Assembly (NCBI GenBank): GCA_003222135.1
Contig: QHUM01000055.1
Coordinates: 19,258-83,257, forward strand
From: Gemmatimonadota bacterium
GTDB taxonomy: Bacteria; Gemmatimonadota; Gemmatimonadetes; Gemmatimonadales; GWC2-71-9
Length of the DNA stretch: 64,000 nt
Direction of reading: 5' to 3'
Shown here: one piece after another, positions 21,050-31,384 of the stretch
Numbering within the stretch: position 1 is the first letter of the stretch
Layout of the letters: the number at the start of each line of letters is the position of its first letter
Translations under genes and position numbers: made by a program
Notes under the pieces: model-generated
Databases searched by the model: none
What the model was told of the DNA's origin: nothing
Seen by the model: only the letters and a program-made list of their open reading frames with translations

Positions 21050-21471
21050 GCTTGCCGCGGTCCCTCCCCCACCACGCCCAGCGCCGTGACCGCGGCAGTG
21101 GCCGCGGCCAGGATCAGGATGTCCGGCTTCCACCCCAACTCGGTAGCCGGGACGGCCATCTGGAGGAGGTACATCGCGAAGTCGAACGCCCCCACGAGCA
21201 GTCCCAGCAGGACCGTCCGCTGCAGCGGGCGCCCGAACTGGGCCAGCACGCTCCCCGTCACGAGCGCCACTGCTCCCTGCCCCGCCGCGATCGCCAGGGC
21301 CGTGACGGCGTCGCCAATGAGTGTGAAGATCAGTCCCGACCGGGTGGGGATGTAGCTGAACAACCAGGTGTGCAGCCCGGCGATCACGAGTCCGGCCACG
21401 GCGGCGCACATCGTCGCCCAGATGGCGTAGTAGATCACGACCTTCATCCTGTCGCCGGTATCGGTAGCCAT
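21046..21471 (-). CDS. Small four-helix membrane protein, unknown
   Basis: 141 residues with four clear hydrophobic segments (around residues 10-32, 46-70, 82-105, 115-135) and few charged residues between them. It does not match a family I recognise. An AGAGG about nine bases upstream supports the ATG at 21471; a second in-frame ATG eight codons later is possible. Convergent with dcd and divergent from the sensor kinase gene. Reality as a gene rests on the membrane pattern and lack of a better candidate on the other strand. Confidence 0.6.
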   Translation of the reverse strand: MATDTGDRMKVVIYYAIWATMCAAVAGLVIAGLHTWLFSYIPTRSGLIFTLIGDAVTALAIAAGQGAVALVTGSVLAQFGRPLQRTVLLGLLVGAFDFAMYLLQMAVPATELGWKPDILILAAATAAVTALGVVGEGPRQA

Positions 21472-21611
21472 AGCGGAAACCTCTCAAGGTGCCCCCAATC
21501 TGCGCGTGGCCGCGAGGCGGCGCCAGCGCGCGGCGCGGGGCGGCGTGTGACCGGTCCCGGAATGGGCAACGGGTTATCTTAGCCTGACTCACGCGGGGGC
21601 GCTCCCGTGCG

Positions 21612-23651
21612 ATGCAGACCGATAGTGGGCGGTTGCCCGCAGCCGGTAGGCGGGTCGTGAGGCGCGTCACCGACCGGGTGGCGCGGGTGGCGCGCGCCGC
21701 GCGCGAACCCGTGAGCCTGCGCGCGACCCTGCTGCTGATGACGCTCGCAGCGGGCGCGTATGCGGGGGTCCTGCCCCTCTATCTCTTCGTGCGAGCCCGC
21801 GCGGCGGCGCTGGCGCTCGGCAAAGGGACGGCGGCCATCGTTGCCCTGCAGGACGACCTGGCACGCCGCAACAGCGGGTTGCACCATGCGGCGTCGCTCG
21901 TGAGACAGCTCGTCGAGTCCCCCACCCGTCCGGCTCCGGGCGCCCTCGATACCATTCGCCTTTTCATCGCGGCGGCGAGCGCCCCGGCGGCCGGACGGTC
22001 GTACGCGGCGGTGCCCGCGGCGCTGCGCGTGCCGCTGGGGCGGTCCGAAGAGGCGGTGTCCCGAGTGGCGAGCGCGCTGGCCGAGGACGTGGCGCTGCTG
22101 GAGCGCGCTGGTGCACGGACCGGGGCCGCCCGGCGGATCCGCGCGCTCGACAGCCTCACACAGATCGCCGACCAACAAATGCTCGCGGCGGGTCAGCAGG
22201 CGCGGCGCGACTTGGTGGATCGACAACAGGCGCTCCAGCTCGCGGCGGGTGAGGTGCTGCGCGATGCGATCTTCTGGCTCGCCCTCGGCGCCTTGGGCGT
22301 GGCTCCCGCGGTCTACCTGGTGCGCCGGCGCGTGTGGCGGCCGCTCGCGGAGCTCGAAGCCGGGCTCGCCCGGGTTGCTGAAGGTGACCTGACCGCGGGG
22401 GTACCGGTTCGCGGCAGCGATGAGCTGGGCAGGCTGGCGCAGCATTTCAACGAAATGACGCGCGTGCTGCGCGATCGCGCGGAGGAGCAGGGCCGCTTCG
22501 CCGCCGCCGGGGAGCTGCTCGCCGGCGTGGCCCACGAGGTCAACAACCCGCTCATGGCCATCGCGGCGCACGCGGAGAACAGCATCGCCGATTCGGCCCT
22601 CGCGGAGCCGCAACGCGCCGAGATGCTCCAGATCCTGCGGCAGGCACGTCGCGCCGCCAAGCTGCTGCGCGGCTTGCTGCGGTTCGTCCGCGTCACGGAG
22701 CGGGAAGTCACGCGCGTCAACTTGAACGACGTGGTGCGCGGCGCCATGGACCTGGTGTCCTACCGGTTCGCGCTCGACGAGATCGCGGTGGGCGGGCGCC
22801 TGGATCCGGGGCTGGTCGCGGTCGAAGGCGACGCGATCAAGTTGGAGCAGGTGATCGTGAATCTCCTGTCCAACGCGATCGACGCCCTGCGTGCGATCAA
22901 GCCGCCCCGCGAGCTCACCGTGGATACCTGGTGCCAGGGGGCCCGAGTTTCGGTCGCGGTCGAAGACAATGCGCACGGTGTCCCCGCGGACATGGTGCCG
23001 CGGCTGTTCCGGCCCTTTGCGACGACCAAGGCGCGCCGCGGCACGGGCCTGGGACTCTACATTTCGCGTCAGATCGCCCGAGAAGCGGACGGTGACCTGG
23101 CCCTCGAGTCCCGTCCGGGAAAGGGGGCGCGCTTCGTCGTATGGCTCCCCGCCGCCCCGGCGGAGACGTCCTCGGCTCCGGCTGCCACCGCCACGGCTCC
23201 CACCGCCGCTCCCGAGCCGGTAGCCGTGCCGCGTCCCGTCGCGTCGCTGGCGGGCCTGCACGTGCTCATCGTGGACGACGAAGAGGCCGTGCGCCGCCCG
23301 ATGGCCAAGTTCTTGAGCCGCCGGGGTGCGCGGGTGGACGAGGCGCAAGACGGGGCGGAGGCGCTGGCGCGTTTGGCGGGCGCTGGGGGGGAGGCCGACG
23401 TGATCGTCGCCGACCTCCGGATGCCGCGGATGGGCGGGGTCGAGCTGTTCGCCACGCTGGAAGACACCCGACCGGCGCTCGCTTCCCGGGTGTTGTTCCT
23501 GTCGGGGGACATCTCACAGCTCGCCGAGCCGGGCAACACGCCCGTGCCGCGGGAACGCGTCCTCGTGAAGCCGGTGGAGCTGGCGGAGCTGGAGCGGCGT
23601 ATCCTGGAGTTCATGCGGGGGCGGGAGGACGAGGGAGCCGGGGGAGCGTGA
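21612..23651 (+). CDS. Hybrid sensor histidine kinase with C-terminal receiver
   Basis: 679-residue signal transducer. Order of parts: first membrane helix at about 37-60, a 150-residue helical Ala-rich periplasmic region, second helix at about 217-237, HAMP linker, HisKA domain with the phospho-accepting H308 in AGVAHEVNNPL, HATPase_c with the N-box (VIVNLLSNAIDAL) and the GTGLGLYISRQI box, a Pro/Ala linker, then a receiver domain (VLIVDDEEAVRR, phospho-acceptor Asp in VADLRMPRMGG, Lys in VLVKPVEL). It has no DNA-binding output and no adjacent response regulator, so its partner lies elsewhere. The periplasmic part gives no clue to the signal. Confidence 0.9.
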   Translation: MQTDSGRLPAAGRRVVRRVTDRVARVARAAREPVSLRATLLLMTLAAGAYAGVLPLYLFVRARAAALALGKGTAAIVALQDDLARRNSGLHHAASLVRQLVESPTRPAPGALDTIRLFIAAASAPAAGRSYAAVPAALRVPLGRSEEAVSRVASALAEDVALLERAGARTGAARRIRALDSLTQIADQQMLAAGQQARRDLVDRQQALQLAAGEVLRDAIFWLALGALGVAPAVYLVRRRVWRPLAELEAGLARVAEGDLTAGVPVRGSDELGRLAQHFNEMTRVLRDRAEEQGRFAAAGELLAGVAHEVNNPLMAIAAHAENSIADSALAEPQRAEMLQILRQARRAAKLLRGLLRFVRVTEREVTRVNLNDVVRGAMDLVSYRFALDEIAVGGRLDPGLVAVEGDAIKLEQVIVNLLSNAIDALRAIKPPRELTVDTWCQGARVSVAVEDNAHGVPADMVPRLFRPFATTKARRGTGLGLYISRQIAREADGDLALESRPGKGARFVVWLPAAPAETSSAPAATATAPTAAPEPVAVPRPVASLAGLHVLIVDDEEAVRRPMAKFLSRRGARVDEAQDGAEALARLAGAGGEADVIVADLRMPRMGGVELFATLEDTRPALASRVLFLSGDISQLAEPGNTPVPRERVLVKPVELAELERRILEFMRGREDEGAGGA

Positions 23652-23682
23652 CGGAGGTGTAGCTGCCCGCCGGGGCGCGCAC

Positions 23683-23688
23683 TAAGAT
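23683..23688 (+). promoter_or_regulatory. -10-like element just before small zinc-ribbon gene
   Basis: TAAGAT ends five bases before the ATG at 23694, without any Shine-Dalgarno sequence between. No good -35 hexamer is seen at 16-18 bases, so this is a weak call; it fits the leaderless layout seen at dcd. Confidence 0.3.
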
Positions 23689-23693
23689 TTAGC

Positions 23694-23957
23694 ATGCTGA
23701 TCGTCGTCGTCCTGCTCGCCACCGTGGTGATGCGGATCGCGATCGTCACGGTGGTGGCGTACCTGCTGTTGCCGCAAGGCAGGTTCTGCCCGCACTGCGC
23801 CGGCGAGATGACGGCGATTCGGAACCGGTTCTTCGACCGGGTGCTCCCCGCGCTGCAGCGTCGGTGGTGCGTGGAGTGTGGTTGGGACGGCGTCGTGCGC
23901 CGCGTCCGCTCGGCGCCCCCTCATTCCTTCGTGATCAGTCGCGCGGCCCGCTCGTAG
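23694..23957 (+). CDS. Small membrane protein with zinc-ribbon cysteines
   Basis: 87 residues: one N-terminal membrane helix (about residues 2-27) followed by a probable metal-binding ribbon with two CxxC pairs, CPHC at about 33-36 and CVEC at about 59-62. The 3' end overlaps the 3' end of the convergent NDH-2 gene by 37 bases. I do not recognise the family. The spaced cysteine pairs in a short frame argue that it is a real gene. Confidence 0.55.
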   Translation: MLIVVVLLATVVMRIAIVTVVAYLLLPQGRFCPHCAGEMTAIRNRFFDRVLPALQRRWCVECGWDGVVRRVRSAPPHSFVISRAARS

Positions 23958-25171
23958 AAGAAGTAGTCCCACGCCCAGTTCATCAGCACGAACAGCTTGT
24001 TGCGGAACCCGATGAGCTGGATGATGTGCACGATCAGCCAGACCACCCATGCGGCGAACCCCTTGAACGCGACTCCCCCGAGGTAAGCGACCGCGTTGTT
24101 GCGACCGATCGTGGCGAGCGAGCCGGGATCCTTGTAGCGAAACGCGAGCGGCGGCTCGTCGCGCAGCCGGCGCACGATGTTCGCCGCCGCCGTCTCGGCC
24201 ATCTGAATCGCGACCGGCGCCATCATGGGCAGCGCTGCCCCGTCGTGCTCGAGATACGCGGCATCGCCGATGACGTACACCTCCGGATGATCGGGCGCCT
24301 GCAGCTCCGGTGTCACCGTCACTCTCCCCTGGCGTGCCGTCGTCAGCCCGAGCGTCGCGGTGAGCGCAACCGCTTTGGCGCCCGCGGCCCAGATGAGGGT
24401 GCGCGCGGGAATCACTTCCCCGCTCTTCAACGTGATGCGCGCGCCGTCGAAGTCCTGAACGGCGGCGCCAAATCGGACTTCCACGTGCTTCTTGCGCCAC
24501 AACGTCTCAGCCGCGGCCTCGCTCAAGCGGTCGGGCATCGCCGCGAGCAGCCGGTCGGTTGCCTCGAGCAGCAACACGCGCACGTCCTTGATGTTCAGCC
24601 GCGGGTAGTCCTTGACGAGCACCAGCCGGATGAGCTCGGACAGCGCCCCCGCCATCTCCACGCCCGTCGGGCCGCCGCCCACCACCACGAAGGTGAGCAG
24701 CGCGCGCCGGCGCTCGGCATCAGGCTCGAGCATGGCGCGCTCGAAGCACCGCAGCACGTGGTTACGGATCGCCACGGCCTCGACCACGCTCTTCAGGCCG
24801 AAGCCGTGGCGCACGATGCTCTCTATGCCGAAGTAGTTCGTCTCGCCGCCCACGGCGAGGATCAGAAAGTCGTACGGCACCGGACCGCGGTCGGTCGCGA
24901 CCTGCCGGCTCGCGAAGTCGACGCCCGTGACCTCCACCATCCGGAACTCGAAGTTCGGCTGCCGGCGCAGGATCGCGCGCACCGGCTTGGCGATCTGCTC
25001 GGGCTCGAGGCCGGCCGTGGCGACCTGGTACAGGAGCGGCTGGAAGAGATGGTAGTTGTGCCGGTCGAGCAGGACGACGTGGACCGGCGCCTTGCGGAGC
25101 GCGCGCACGGCCCGCAGACCGCCGAAGCCCGCGCCGACGATGACGACGGTGGGTCGCACCTGGCGCGCCAC
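23921..25171 (-). CDS. ndh: Type II NADH:quinone oxidoreductase (NDH-2)
   Basis: Non-proton-pumping NADH dehydrogenase, 416 residues, GTG start. FAD-binding Rossmann motif [16 protein letters not shown] at the N-terminus, [17 protein letters not shown] typical of NDH-2, NADH-binding [14 protein letters not shown] in the middle and VYVIGDAA before the C-terminal amphipathic/hydrophobic region ([18 protein letters not shown]) that attaches the enzyme to the membrane. It gives the cell an uncoupled route in addition to complex I. It is two bases downstream of the ybjQ-like gene stop. Confidence 0.92.
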   Translation of the reverse strand: MARQVRPTVVIVGAGFGGLRAVRALRKAPVHVVLLDRHNYHLFQPLLYQVATAGLEPEQIAKPVRAILRRQPNFEFRMVEVTGVDFASRQVATDRGPVPYDFLILAVGGETNYFGIESIVRHGFGLKSVVEAVAIRNHVLRCFERAMLEPDAERRRALLTFVVVGGGPTGVEMAGALSELIRLVLVKDYPRLNIKDVRVLLLEATDRLLAAMPDRLSEAAAETLWRKKHVEVRFGAAVQDFDGARITLKSGEVIPARTLIWAAGAKAVALTATLGLTTARQGRVTVTPELQAPDHPEVYVIGDAAYLEHDGAALPMMAPVAIQMAETAAANIVRRLRDEPPLAFRYKDPGSLATIGRNNAVAYLGGVAFKGFAAWVVWLIVHIIQLIGFRNKLFVLMNWAWDYFFYERAARLITKE

Positions 25172-25172
25172 G

Positions 25173-25511
25173 CTACTCGAGCACCACGGCGGTGCCGTAG
25201 CAGAGCACTTCGGTTGCCGAGGCGCGCGCCGCCACCTCCGAGGCGTCGAAGCTCATCCCGATCACCGCGTTGGCGCCCAGCTGCTGGGCGTGCTCGATCA
25301 TCAGGTCGTACGCCGTTTGACGGGCCTGTTCGCACATTTCCGTGTAGGCGCCGATTTGGCCGCCGATGATGCTCTTCAGGCCGCCGAGGATGCCCTGGGT
25401 GATGGTCGGCGCCCGCACGATCAGGCCCCGCACGACGCCCTTGTATTCGCGGATGCGGCGGCCCTGTATGTCGAACGTGGTGGAGACGATGATCGAAGAT
25501 CGGATGGCCAT
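25173..25511 (-). CDS. YbjQ / UPF0145 family protein
   Basis: 112-residue protein of the UPF0145 (heavy-metal-binding, YbjQ) family: the core [43 protein letters not shown] and [11 protein letters not shown] is complete. The ATG at 25511 fits the family start. The family forms a small oligomer of unknown role. Likely cotranscribed with ndh. Confidence 0.88.
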   Translation of the reverse strand: MAIRSSIIVSTTFDIQGRRIREYKGVVRGLIVRAPTITQGILGGLKSIIGGQIGAYTEMCEQARQTAYDLMIEHAQQLGANAVIGMSFDASEVAARASATEVLCYGTAVVLE

Positions 25512-25576
25512 CGGACGCTCCCTCGTGGACGGTGGCAACGACGAGCCGGGGCGCTGGAGTTTACGCCCCGACCGGC

Positions 25577-25606
25577 TTGCTTGCACGGCCGGACTGCAGG
25601 TATCAT
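25577..25606 (+). promoter_or_regulatory. Promoter of sdhCAB
   Basis: TTGCTT (25577-25582), an 18-base spacer and TATCAT (25601-25606). A transcript would begin about five bases before the sdhC ATG at 25618, leaving almost no leader; no Shine-Dalgarno sequence is present. Confidence 0.55.
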
Positions 25607-25617
25607 CCGACCGTTCC

Positions 25618-26319
25618 ATGGCCCAGCCACTCGCGGTTCAGCCCTCGGCCACGCCGAGTCTCGCGCGCTCGCTGATCGGCATGAAGGCGATCATGGCCAC
25701 GAGCGGCGTGATCCTGTTCCTGTTCGTGGTGGGGCACCTGCTCGGCAACCTCAAGGTATTTCAGGGTCCGGAGCACTTCAACGCGTACGCCGAGGGATTG
25801 AGAACCGTGGGCGCGCCGTTCCTGGGGCGCGGCCAGCTGCTGTGGGTCGTCCGGGTCGTGCTGCTGTTCGCGCTGGGGGCCCACATCTGGGCGGCGATCG
25901 CCGTGACGCGGGCGAGCTGGCGGGCACGCCCGATCGGCTATCAGCGGCTCGAGTCGACCCACACGACCTATGCCGCCCGCACGATGCGCTGGGGCGGCGT
26001 GATCATCCTGCTGTACGTGATCTACCACCTGCTGGACTTCACGTTCGGCCGGGTGAATCCCAGCTTCATCCCGGGCGACGCCTACCACAACGTCGTCGCG
26101 AGCTTCCGGCTGTGGCCGGTCTCGGCGTTCTATGGCGTCGCGATGGTCGTCGTCGGCCTGCACGTCTACCACGGCGTGTGGAGCGCGTTGCAGACATTGG
26201 GTCTGCATCGCGCACCCACCGAGCGGTGGCGCCGCGGCGCGGCCGGCGTGATCGCGGCGGCGATCGTCGCGGGGTACGTCGCGATTCCGGCGGCCGTGCT
26301 CGCCGGCTGGCTGCGCTGA
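25618..26319 (+). CDS. sdhC: Succinate dehydrogenase cytochrome b558 subunit
   Basis: Single membrane anchor of the Bacillus/Bacteroides-type succinate:menaquinone oxidoreductase, 233 residues with five helices. Conserved histidines that would hold two haems occur in [27 protein letters not shown] and [10 protein letters not shown]. Start is ATG 25618 ([10 protein letters not shown]). There is no sdhD, as expected for this class. Stop is two bases before sdhA. Confidence 0.93.
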   Translation: MAQPLAVQPSATPSLARSLIGMKAIMATSGVILFLFVVGHLLGNLKVFQGPEHFNAYAEGLRTVGAPFLGRGQLLWVVRVVLLFALGAHIWAAIAVTRASWRARPIGYQRLESTHTTYAARTMRWGGVIILLYVIYHLLDFTFGRVNPSFIPGDAYHNVVASFRLWPVSAFYGVAMVVVGLHVYHGVWSALQTLGLHRAPTERWRRGAAGVIAAAIVAGYVAIPAAVLAGWLR

Positions 26320-26321
26320 TC

Positions 26322-28235
26322 GTGGAGCTCCGCCCGCAGATTCCCGCCGGCGCGCTCACCGACAAGTGGGAGCGACACCGCGCCGAGATCCGGCTCGTCA
26401 ACCCGGCCAACAAGCTGAAGCACCACATCATCGTCGTGGGCTCCGGGCTCGCAGGGGCCTCCGCGGCGGCGTCGCTCGCCGAGCTCGGCTACGACGTGTC
26501 GTGTTTCTGCTTCCAGGATTCTCCCCGGCGGGCGCACTCGATCGCGGCGCAGGGCGGCATCAACGCGGCGAAGAACTACCAGAACGACGGCGATTCCGTG
26601 TTCCGGCTGTTCTACGATACGGTCAAGGGCGGCGACTTCCGGTCCCGCGAAGCGAACGTCTATCGGCTGGCCCAGATCAGCGTCGACATCATCGACCAGT
26701 GCGTGGCCCAGGGCGTGCCGTTCGCGCGCGAGTACGGTGGCCTGCTCGCCAATCGCTCCTTCGGCGGGGTGCAGGTGTCGCGCACCTTCTACGCGCGCGG
26801 CCAGACGGGCCAGCAGCTGCTGCTCGGCGCCTACCAGGCGCTGTCGTGCCAGATCGCGGCCGGCAAGGTGCGGATGTACCCGCGCACGGAGCTGCTCGAC
26901 GTCGTCGTGATCGATGGGCGGGCGCGCGGCATCGTGACGCGCAGCCTGGTGGATGGGACGCTCGCCACCCACACCGCCGACGCCGTCGTGCTCGCCACCG
27001 GCGGCTATGCGAACGTCTACTACCTCTCCACCAACGCGAAGGGCTGCAACGTGACCGCCATCTGGCGGGCCCACAAGCGCGGCGCGGCGTTCGCGAACCC
27101 GTGCTTCACCCAGATTCACCCCACCTGCATCCCCGTCACCGGCCCCCACCAGTCCAAGCTCACGCTGATGAGTGAGTCGCTCCGCAACGACGGTCGCATC
27201 TGGGTGCCGAGACAGCGCGGCGACCAGCGTCCGCCGGACCAGATTCCCGAGAACGAGCGCGACTACTACCTCGAGCGGCTGTACCCGAGCTTCGGGAACC
27301 TGGCGCCGCGCGACATCGCCTCGCGGCGCGCCAAAGAGGTGTGCGACGAGGGCCGCGGCGTGGGCCCGGGCGGGCACGGCGTCTATCTCGACCTCCGGGA
27401 CGCGATCCGGCGCCTCGGCCGGCCGGTGATCGCCGAGCGCTACGGCAACCTGTTCGAGATGTACCAGCGCATCACGGGTGAGAACCCCTACGTGGTCCCG
27501 ATGCGCATCTACCCCGCCCCGCACTACACGATGGGCGGGCTGTGGGTGGACTACAATCTGATGAGCACGGTCGAGGGGCTGTACGCGATCGGCGAGGCCA
27601 ATTTCTCCGACCATGGCGCCAACCGCCTCGGCGCGAGCGCGCTGATGCAGGGGCTCGCCGACGGCTACTTCGTTCTTCCCTATACGATCGGCGACTACCT
27701 CGCCCAGGCGAAGCTCCCCAAGGTCGACGCGGGTCACGCGGCGGCGCGGCAGACCGAGACCGAGGTGGCCGAGCGCACGCGCCGGCTCCTCCTAGTGAAC
27801 GGCCGCCGCAGCGTCGACACGTTTCACCGCGAGCTGGGCCGTCTCATGTGGGACCGCTGCGGCATGTCCCGCAACGCCGCGGGCTTGAAGGAGGCGATTC
27901 AGCGGATCTGTGTGCTGCGCGAGGAATTCTGGCAGGACGTGTACGTCGGCGGGCGGGGCGAGGACCTGAACCAGTCGCTCGAGCACGCCGGGCGCGTTGC
28001 GGACTTCTTCGAGTTCGCCGAGCTGATGTGCCACGACGCCCTCGAGCGGGAGGAGTCGTGCGGCTGCCATTTTCGTGAGGAGTACCAGACGCCCGAGGGG
28101 GAGGCGAAGCGCGACGACGCGCGCTTCAGCCATGTCGCGGCCTGGGAGTTCACCGGCGTCGGGAAGGCCCCGGTGCTGCACCGCGAGCCGCTCGCGTTCG
28201 AGGCGGTGCATCTCTCGCAGCGGAGCTACAAGTGA
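26322..28235 (+). CDS. sdhA: Succinate dehydrogenase flavoprotein subunit
   Basis: Catalytic flavoprotein, 637 residues, GTG start at 26322. FAD-binding [19 protein letters not shown], the covalent-FAD histidine in [15 protein letters not shown], substrate-loop residues in [10 protein letters not shown] and the C-terminal [14 protein letters not shown] are all present. The open frame continues far upstream of the start, through sdhC in another frame, but only this part is real. Oxidises succinate to fumarate and feeds electrons to SdhB. Confidence 0.97.
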   Translation: MELRPQIPAGALTDKWERHRAEIRLVNPANKLKHHIIVVGSGLAGASAAASLAELGYDVSCFCFQDSPRRAHSIAAQGGINAAKNYQNDGDSVFRLFYDTVKGGDFRSREANVYRLAQISVDIIDQCVAQGVPFAREYGGLLANRSFGGVQVSRTFYARGQTGQQLLLGAYQALSCQIAAGKVRMYPRTELLDVVVIDGRARGIVTRSLVDGTLATHTADAVVLATGGYANVYYLSTNAKGCNVTAIWRAHKRGAAFANPCFTQIHPTCIPVTGPHQSKLTLMSESLRNDGRIWVPRQRGDQRPPDQIPENERDYYLERLYPSFGNLAPRDIASRRAKEVCDEGRGVGPGGHGVYLDLRDAIRRLGRPVIAERYGNLFEMYQRITGENPYVVPMRIYPAPHYTMGGLWVDYNLMSTVEGLYAIGEANFSDHGANRLGASALMQGLADGYFVLPYTIGDYLAQAKLPKVDAGHAAARQTETEVAERTRRLLLVNGRRSVDTFHRELGRLMWDRCGMSRNAAGLKEAIQRICVLREEFWQDVYVGGRGEDLNQSLEHAGRVADFFEFAELMCHDALEREESCGCHFREEYQTPEGEAKRDDARFSHVAAWEFTGVGKAPVLHREPLAFEAVHLSQRSYK

Positions 28236-28972
28236 AGCTCACGCTCCACGTGTGGCGCCAGGCGGGCCCGAGCGCGCGGGGGCGGTTCGTCCGCTACGAC
28301 GTGCCGGACGGGAGCCCTGACATGTCGTTTCTGGAGCTGCTCGACGTGCTGAACCAGCAGCTCATCGCGCGCAAAGAGGAGCCGATCGCATTCGATCATG
28401 ACTGTCGCGAAGGGATCTGCGGCGCGTGCGGCATGGTGATCAACGGGCGGCCCCACGGCCCCCAGCGTGCCACGACGGCGTGCCAGCTGCACCTGCGGCA
28501 CTTCGCCGACGGCGCCGAAATCTGGATCGAGCCGTGGCGGGCGCGCGCGTTCCCGATCGTCAAGGACCTCGTGGTAGACCGCGCGGCCTTCGATCGCATC
28601 GTGCAGGCCGGGGGGTTCATCACGGCGCGCACCGGCAGCGCGCCCGAGGCGAACTCGATCCTCGTGCCGAAGCCTGCCGCCGATCTGGCGATGGACGCCG
28701 CGGCGTGCATCGGCTGCGGCGCGTGCGTGGCGGCGTGCCCGAACGCGTCCGCCATGCTGTTCGTCGCGGCGAAGGTCTCCCACCTCGGCCTCTTACCCCA
28801 GGGGCAACCCGAGCGCGACGCCCGCGTAATGCAGCTCGTGGCGCAGATGGACGCGGAAGGCTTCGGCGCCTGCTCGAACCACGGCGAGTGCATGGCGGCG
28901 TGCCCGAAGGAGATCTCGATCGACTTCATTGCGAGGTTGAATCGGGACTACATTAGGGGCACTTTTCTATAG
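28232..28972 (+). CDS. sdhB: Succinate dehydrogenase iron-sulfur subunit
   Basis: 246 residues carrying three clusters. The [2Fe-2S] motif is [11 protein letters not shown] with a further Cys in TTACQLH; the [4Fe-4S] motif is [12 protein letters not shown]; the remaining ligands are in [15 protein letters not shown]. The GTG start is embedded in the sdhA TGA (GTGA). The stop TAG abuts the stop of convergent mdh in the palindrome CTATAG, so the two genes overlap by six bases with no terminator between. Confidence 0.97.
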   Translation: MKLTLHVWRQAGPSARGRFVRYDVPDGSPDMSFLELLDVLNQQLIARKEEPIAFDHDCREGICGACGMVINGRPHGPQRATTACQLHLRHFADGAEIWIEPWRARAFPIVKDLVVDRAAFDRIVQAGGFITARTGSAPEANSILVPKPAADLAMDAAACIGCGACVAACPNASAMLFVAAKVSHLGLLPQGQPERDARVMQLVAQMDAEGFGACSNHGECMAACPKEISIDFIARLNRDYIRGTFL

Positions 28973-29896
28973 TTTCACCGCCGCCATCGTCTCCTTCACG
29001 GCATCCGCCGACTTCTGCAACGCCGCTTGCTCGTCCGCCGTGAGCTTCACCTCCAGAATCTCTTCGAGTCCCTTGCGCCCCAGCTTGCACGGCACGCCGC
29101 AGTAGATTCCCGAGAGCCCGTACTCACCCTCGAGCCATGCGGCGCACGGGAGCACCCGCTTCTTGTCGCGCACGATCGCCGCGACCATCTGCACGACCGC
29201 GGCCGACGGCGCGTAGTACGCCGAGCCCGTCTTCAGAAAGCTCACGATCTCCGCGCCGCCGTTGCGGGTGCGGTCGACGATCTTAGCGAGCGTCGCCTGG
29301 TCGAGCAGCTGACTGACCGGGATGCCCGAGACGGTGGTGTAGGAGACGAGCGGCACCATCGTGTCGCCGTGGCCGCCCAGCACCATCGCCTGGATGTCCT
29401 CGACCGAGACATCCAACGCCTCGGCCAGGAAGGCGCGGTAGCGCGCCGTGTCGAGCACGCCGGCCATACCGAGCACGCGCTCGCGCCGGAAGCCCGTCAC
29501 TTGCTTCGTCACCCAGCACATCACGTCGAGTGGGTTCGACACGACGACGACAATCGCCTGGGGGCAGTGCTGCTTGATCTCGAGGGAGACCTGTTTGACG
29601 ATGTCGGCGTTGGTGCGGACCAGGTCGTCGCGGCTCATGCCCGGCTTGCGGGCGATGCCCGCCGTGACGACGACGAGCTCGCTCCCCGCCGCCGGGGCGT
29701 AGTCGTTGGCGCCGATCACGCGCGTGTCGAACCCCTCGATGGGCGCGGACTCCCACTGGTCGAGCGCCTTGCCTTGGGGCACGCCCTCGATCACGTCCAC
29801 GAGGACGACGCGCCGGGCGAGCTCCTGTTCGGCCAGGCGTTGGGCGGCGGTGGCGCCGACGTTGCCGGCGCCGACGACCGTGATCTTGTTGAGCAT
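28967..29896 (-). CDS. mdh: Malate dehydrogenase
   Basis: NAD-dependent malate dehydrogenase of the LDH-like group, 309 residues. Nucleotide site [15 protein letters not shown], substrate arginines around [14 protein letters not shown] and [14 protein letters not shown], and the catalytic histidine in [11 protein letters not shown]. An AGGA about nine bases upstream supports ATG 29896. Convergent with sdhB; a metabolically fitting neighbour (succinate to fumarate, malate to oxaloacetate). Confidence 0.95.
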   Translation of the reverse strand: MLNKITVVGAGNVGATAAQRLAEQELARRVVLVDVIEGVPQGKALDQWESAPIEGFDTRVIGANDYAPAAGSELVVVTAGIARKPGMSRDDLVRTNADIVKQVSLEIKQHCPQAIVVVVSNPLDVMCWVTKQVTGFRRERVLGMAGVLDTARYRAFLAEALDVSVEDIQAMVLGGHGDTMVPLVSYTTVSGIPVSQLLDQATLAKIVDRTRNGGAEIVSFLKTGSAYYAPSAAVVQMVAAIVRDKKRVLPCAAWLEGEYGLSGIYCGVPCKLGRKGLEEILEVKLTADEQAALQKSADAVKETMAAVKL

Positions 29897-29925
29897 GCGG
29901 GAGTCCTGAGGTGACCGGACGGTGG

Positions 29926-30954
29926 TCAGCCGCCCCGGGTATGCATCTCGCGGTGTGGGTCGGCGCGCAGGGCCGCGATCGCGTACAGCGCGCCGCGGTC
30001 CCGGACCGCCAGCCGCTCTTCCGCGCCACGGTCGGCGCGGTGCTGCCACGTCTCGCGCAGCAGCGCGGCGAGCTCAGCGTCCGTCGCTCCCGTGCGCAGC
30101 CGCTCGCGCAGATCGACCCCGCTCCTCGCGTACAGGCACAACAACCAGGTGCCGTCGGCCGTGAGCCGGCTGCGGTCGCAGGCGCGGCAAAATGGCGCGG
30201 TGGTCGAGGCGATGATGCCGAAGGTCGTCCCATCGGCAAGCCGAAATCGTTCGGCGGGGGCGCGCCCATCAGCCGCAATCGGCTCGATCGCCCCGTAGCG
30301 CCGGGCCAGCACCTCGAGCATCTCGCGCTGCGGCACGACCTGCTCCATTGACCAGCGTGTCGCGCCACCCACGTCCATGTACTCGATGAACCGCACCTCG
30401 GCGTCATGAACGCGGGCGAACTCGATCAGATCCGCCAGCTCGTCGTCGTTGAATCCCCGGATCACGACCGCATTGAGCTTGAGCCGAGCGAAGCCCGCCC
30501 GTTGCGCCGCGACGATACCCTCGAGCACGTCGGCGTGCCGCGCGCTCTTCGCGAACGCGAGCATGCGCTCGGGGCGCAGCGTGTCGAGGCTCACGGTCGC
30601 CCGTTGCAGGCCCGCCGCCCGCAGGGCGGCGGCGTGCTTTGCGAGGAGCACCCCGTTCGTGGTCAGGGCGAGGTCACCAATCCGCGCGTTGCGGGCGATC
30701 ATCTCGACCAGGGTGGGGAGGTCGTGCCGCAGCAGCGGCTCCCCGCCGGTGAGCCGGACCTTGTGCACCCCCAGCCCGGCGAACACGCCCACCAGCCGCG
30801 CGATCTCCTCGAACGTGAGGATCGACTCGCGCGGCAGCCAGACATAGTCGTCCTCGGGCATGCAGTAGCGGCACCGCATGTTGCAGCGGTCGGTGACCGA
30901 GATCCGCAGGCTCGCGAGCGGGCGACCGAACGTGTCGCGGAGCAGGTCAGACAT
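29926..30954 (-). CDS. moaA: GTP 3',8-cyclase (molybdenum cofactor)
   Basis: Radical-SAM enzyme for the first step of molybdopterin synthesis, 342 residues. N-terminal cluster motif [15 protein letters not shown], and a C-terminal second cluster motif [13 protein letters not shown] with a third Cys 14 residues after the pair (LLCLY). The protein ends in GG, which is required in this family. The ATG at 30954 overlaps the 3' end of moaE by eight bases. Confidence 0.95.
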   Translation of the reverse strand: MSDLLRDTFGRPLASLRISVTDRCNMRCRYCMPEDDYVWLPRESILTFEEIARLVGVFAGLGVHKVRLTGGEPLLRHDLPTLVEMIARNARIGDLALTTNGVLLAKHAAALRAAGLQRATVSLDTLRPERMLAFAKSARHADVLEGIVAAQRAGFARLKLNAVVIRGFNDDELADLIEFARVHDAEVRFIEYMDVGGATRWSMEQVVPQREMLEVLARRYGAIEPIAADGRAPAERFRLADGTTFGIIASTTAPFCRACDRSRLTADGTWLLCLYARSGVDLRERLRTGATDAELAALLRETWQHRADRGAEERLAVRDRGALYAIAALRADPHREMHTRGG

Positions 30955-31384
30955 GGGCGGGTCTCGTAGTTGGACGGCCGGAGGGGTCCACCCACACCTC
31001 GGTTCCATCCGCGCGCAGCTCCTTTTTCCAGACGGGCACGCGCCGCTTCACCTCTTCGATCACGTAGCGACACGCCTCGAACGCCTGCGCGCGGTGCGGC
31101 GCCGCCGTGACGATCGCGATGCTTGCCTCGCCCACCGGGATCAGCCCCAGCCGGTGCCGCAGGGCGACCCGGGCGCCGGCCCAGCGCTCCCCCACCTCCG
31201 CGACGATGCGACCCAGCTCCCCCTCGACCATCTCCTCGTAAGCGGAGTACTCGATCGCGGTCACGCCGTGCTCCTCCGGGCCGTCGCGGACCGTGCCGAG
31301 AAACACGCATGTGCCGCCGCACTCGGGAGAGGAGACCTCGGCGAGCAGGGCGTCGAGGGAAATGGAAGAGCGGGTGAGATACAC
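30947..31384 (-). CDS. moaE: Molybdopterin synthase catalytic subunit
   Basis: Large subunit of molybdopterin synthase, 145 residues from the chosen GTG at 31384. Core: FLGTVRDGPEEHGVTAIEYS, HRLGLIPVGEASIAIV, AHRAQAFEACRYVIEEVK (read AAPHRAQAFEA) and the active-site lysine in PVWKKEL. An open frame extends to a GTG at 31432, but that extra 16-residue piece is encoded by palindromic repeat DNA, and a GGGGG eight bases before 31384 supports the shorter start. Makes molybdopterin with MoaD. Confidence 0.9.
   Translation of the reverse strand: MYLTRSSISLDALLAEVSSPECGGTCVFLGTVRDGPEEHGVTAIEYSAYEEMVEGELGRIVAEVGERWAGARVALRHRLGLIPVGEASIAIVTAAPHRAQAFEACRYVIEEVKRRVPVWKKELRADGTEVWVDPSGRPTTRPAHV

Noticed and set aside
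25056..26321. Open frame of 1059 residues running into sdhA
   Set aside because: Only the part from the GTG at 26322 is homologous to SdhA; the rest is an out-of-frame reading of sdhC and antisense of ndh.
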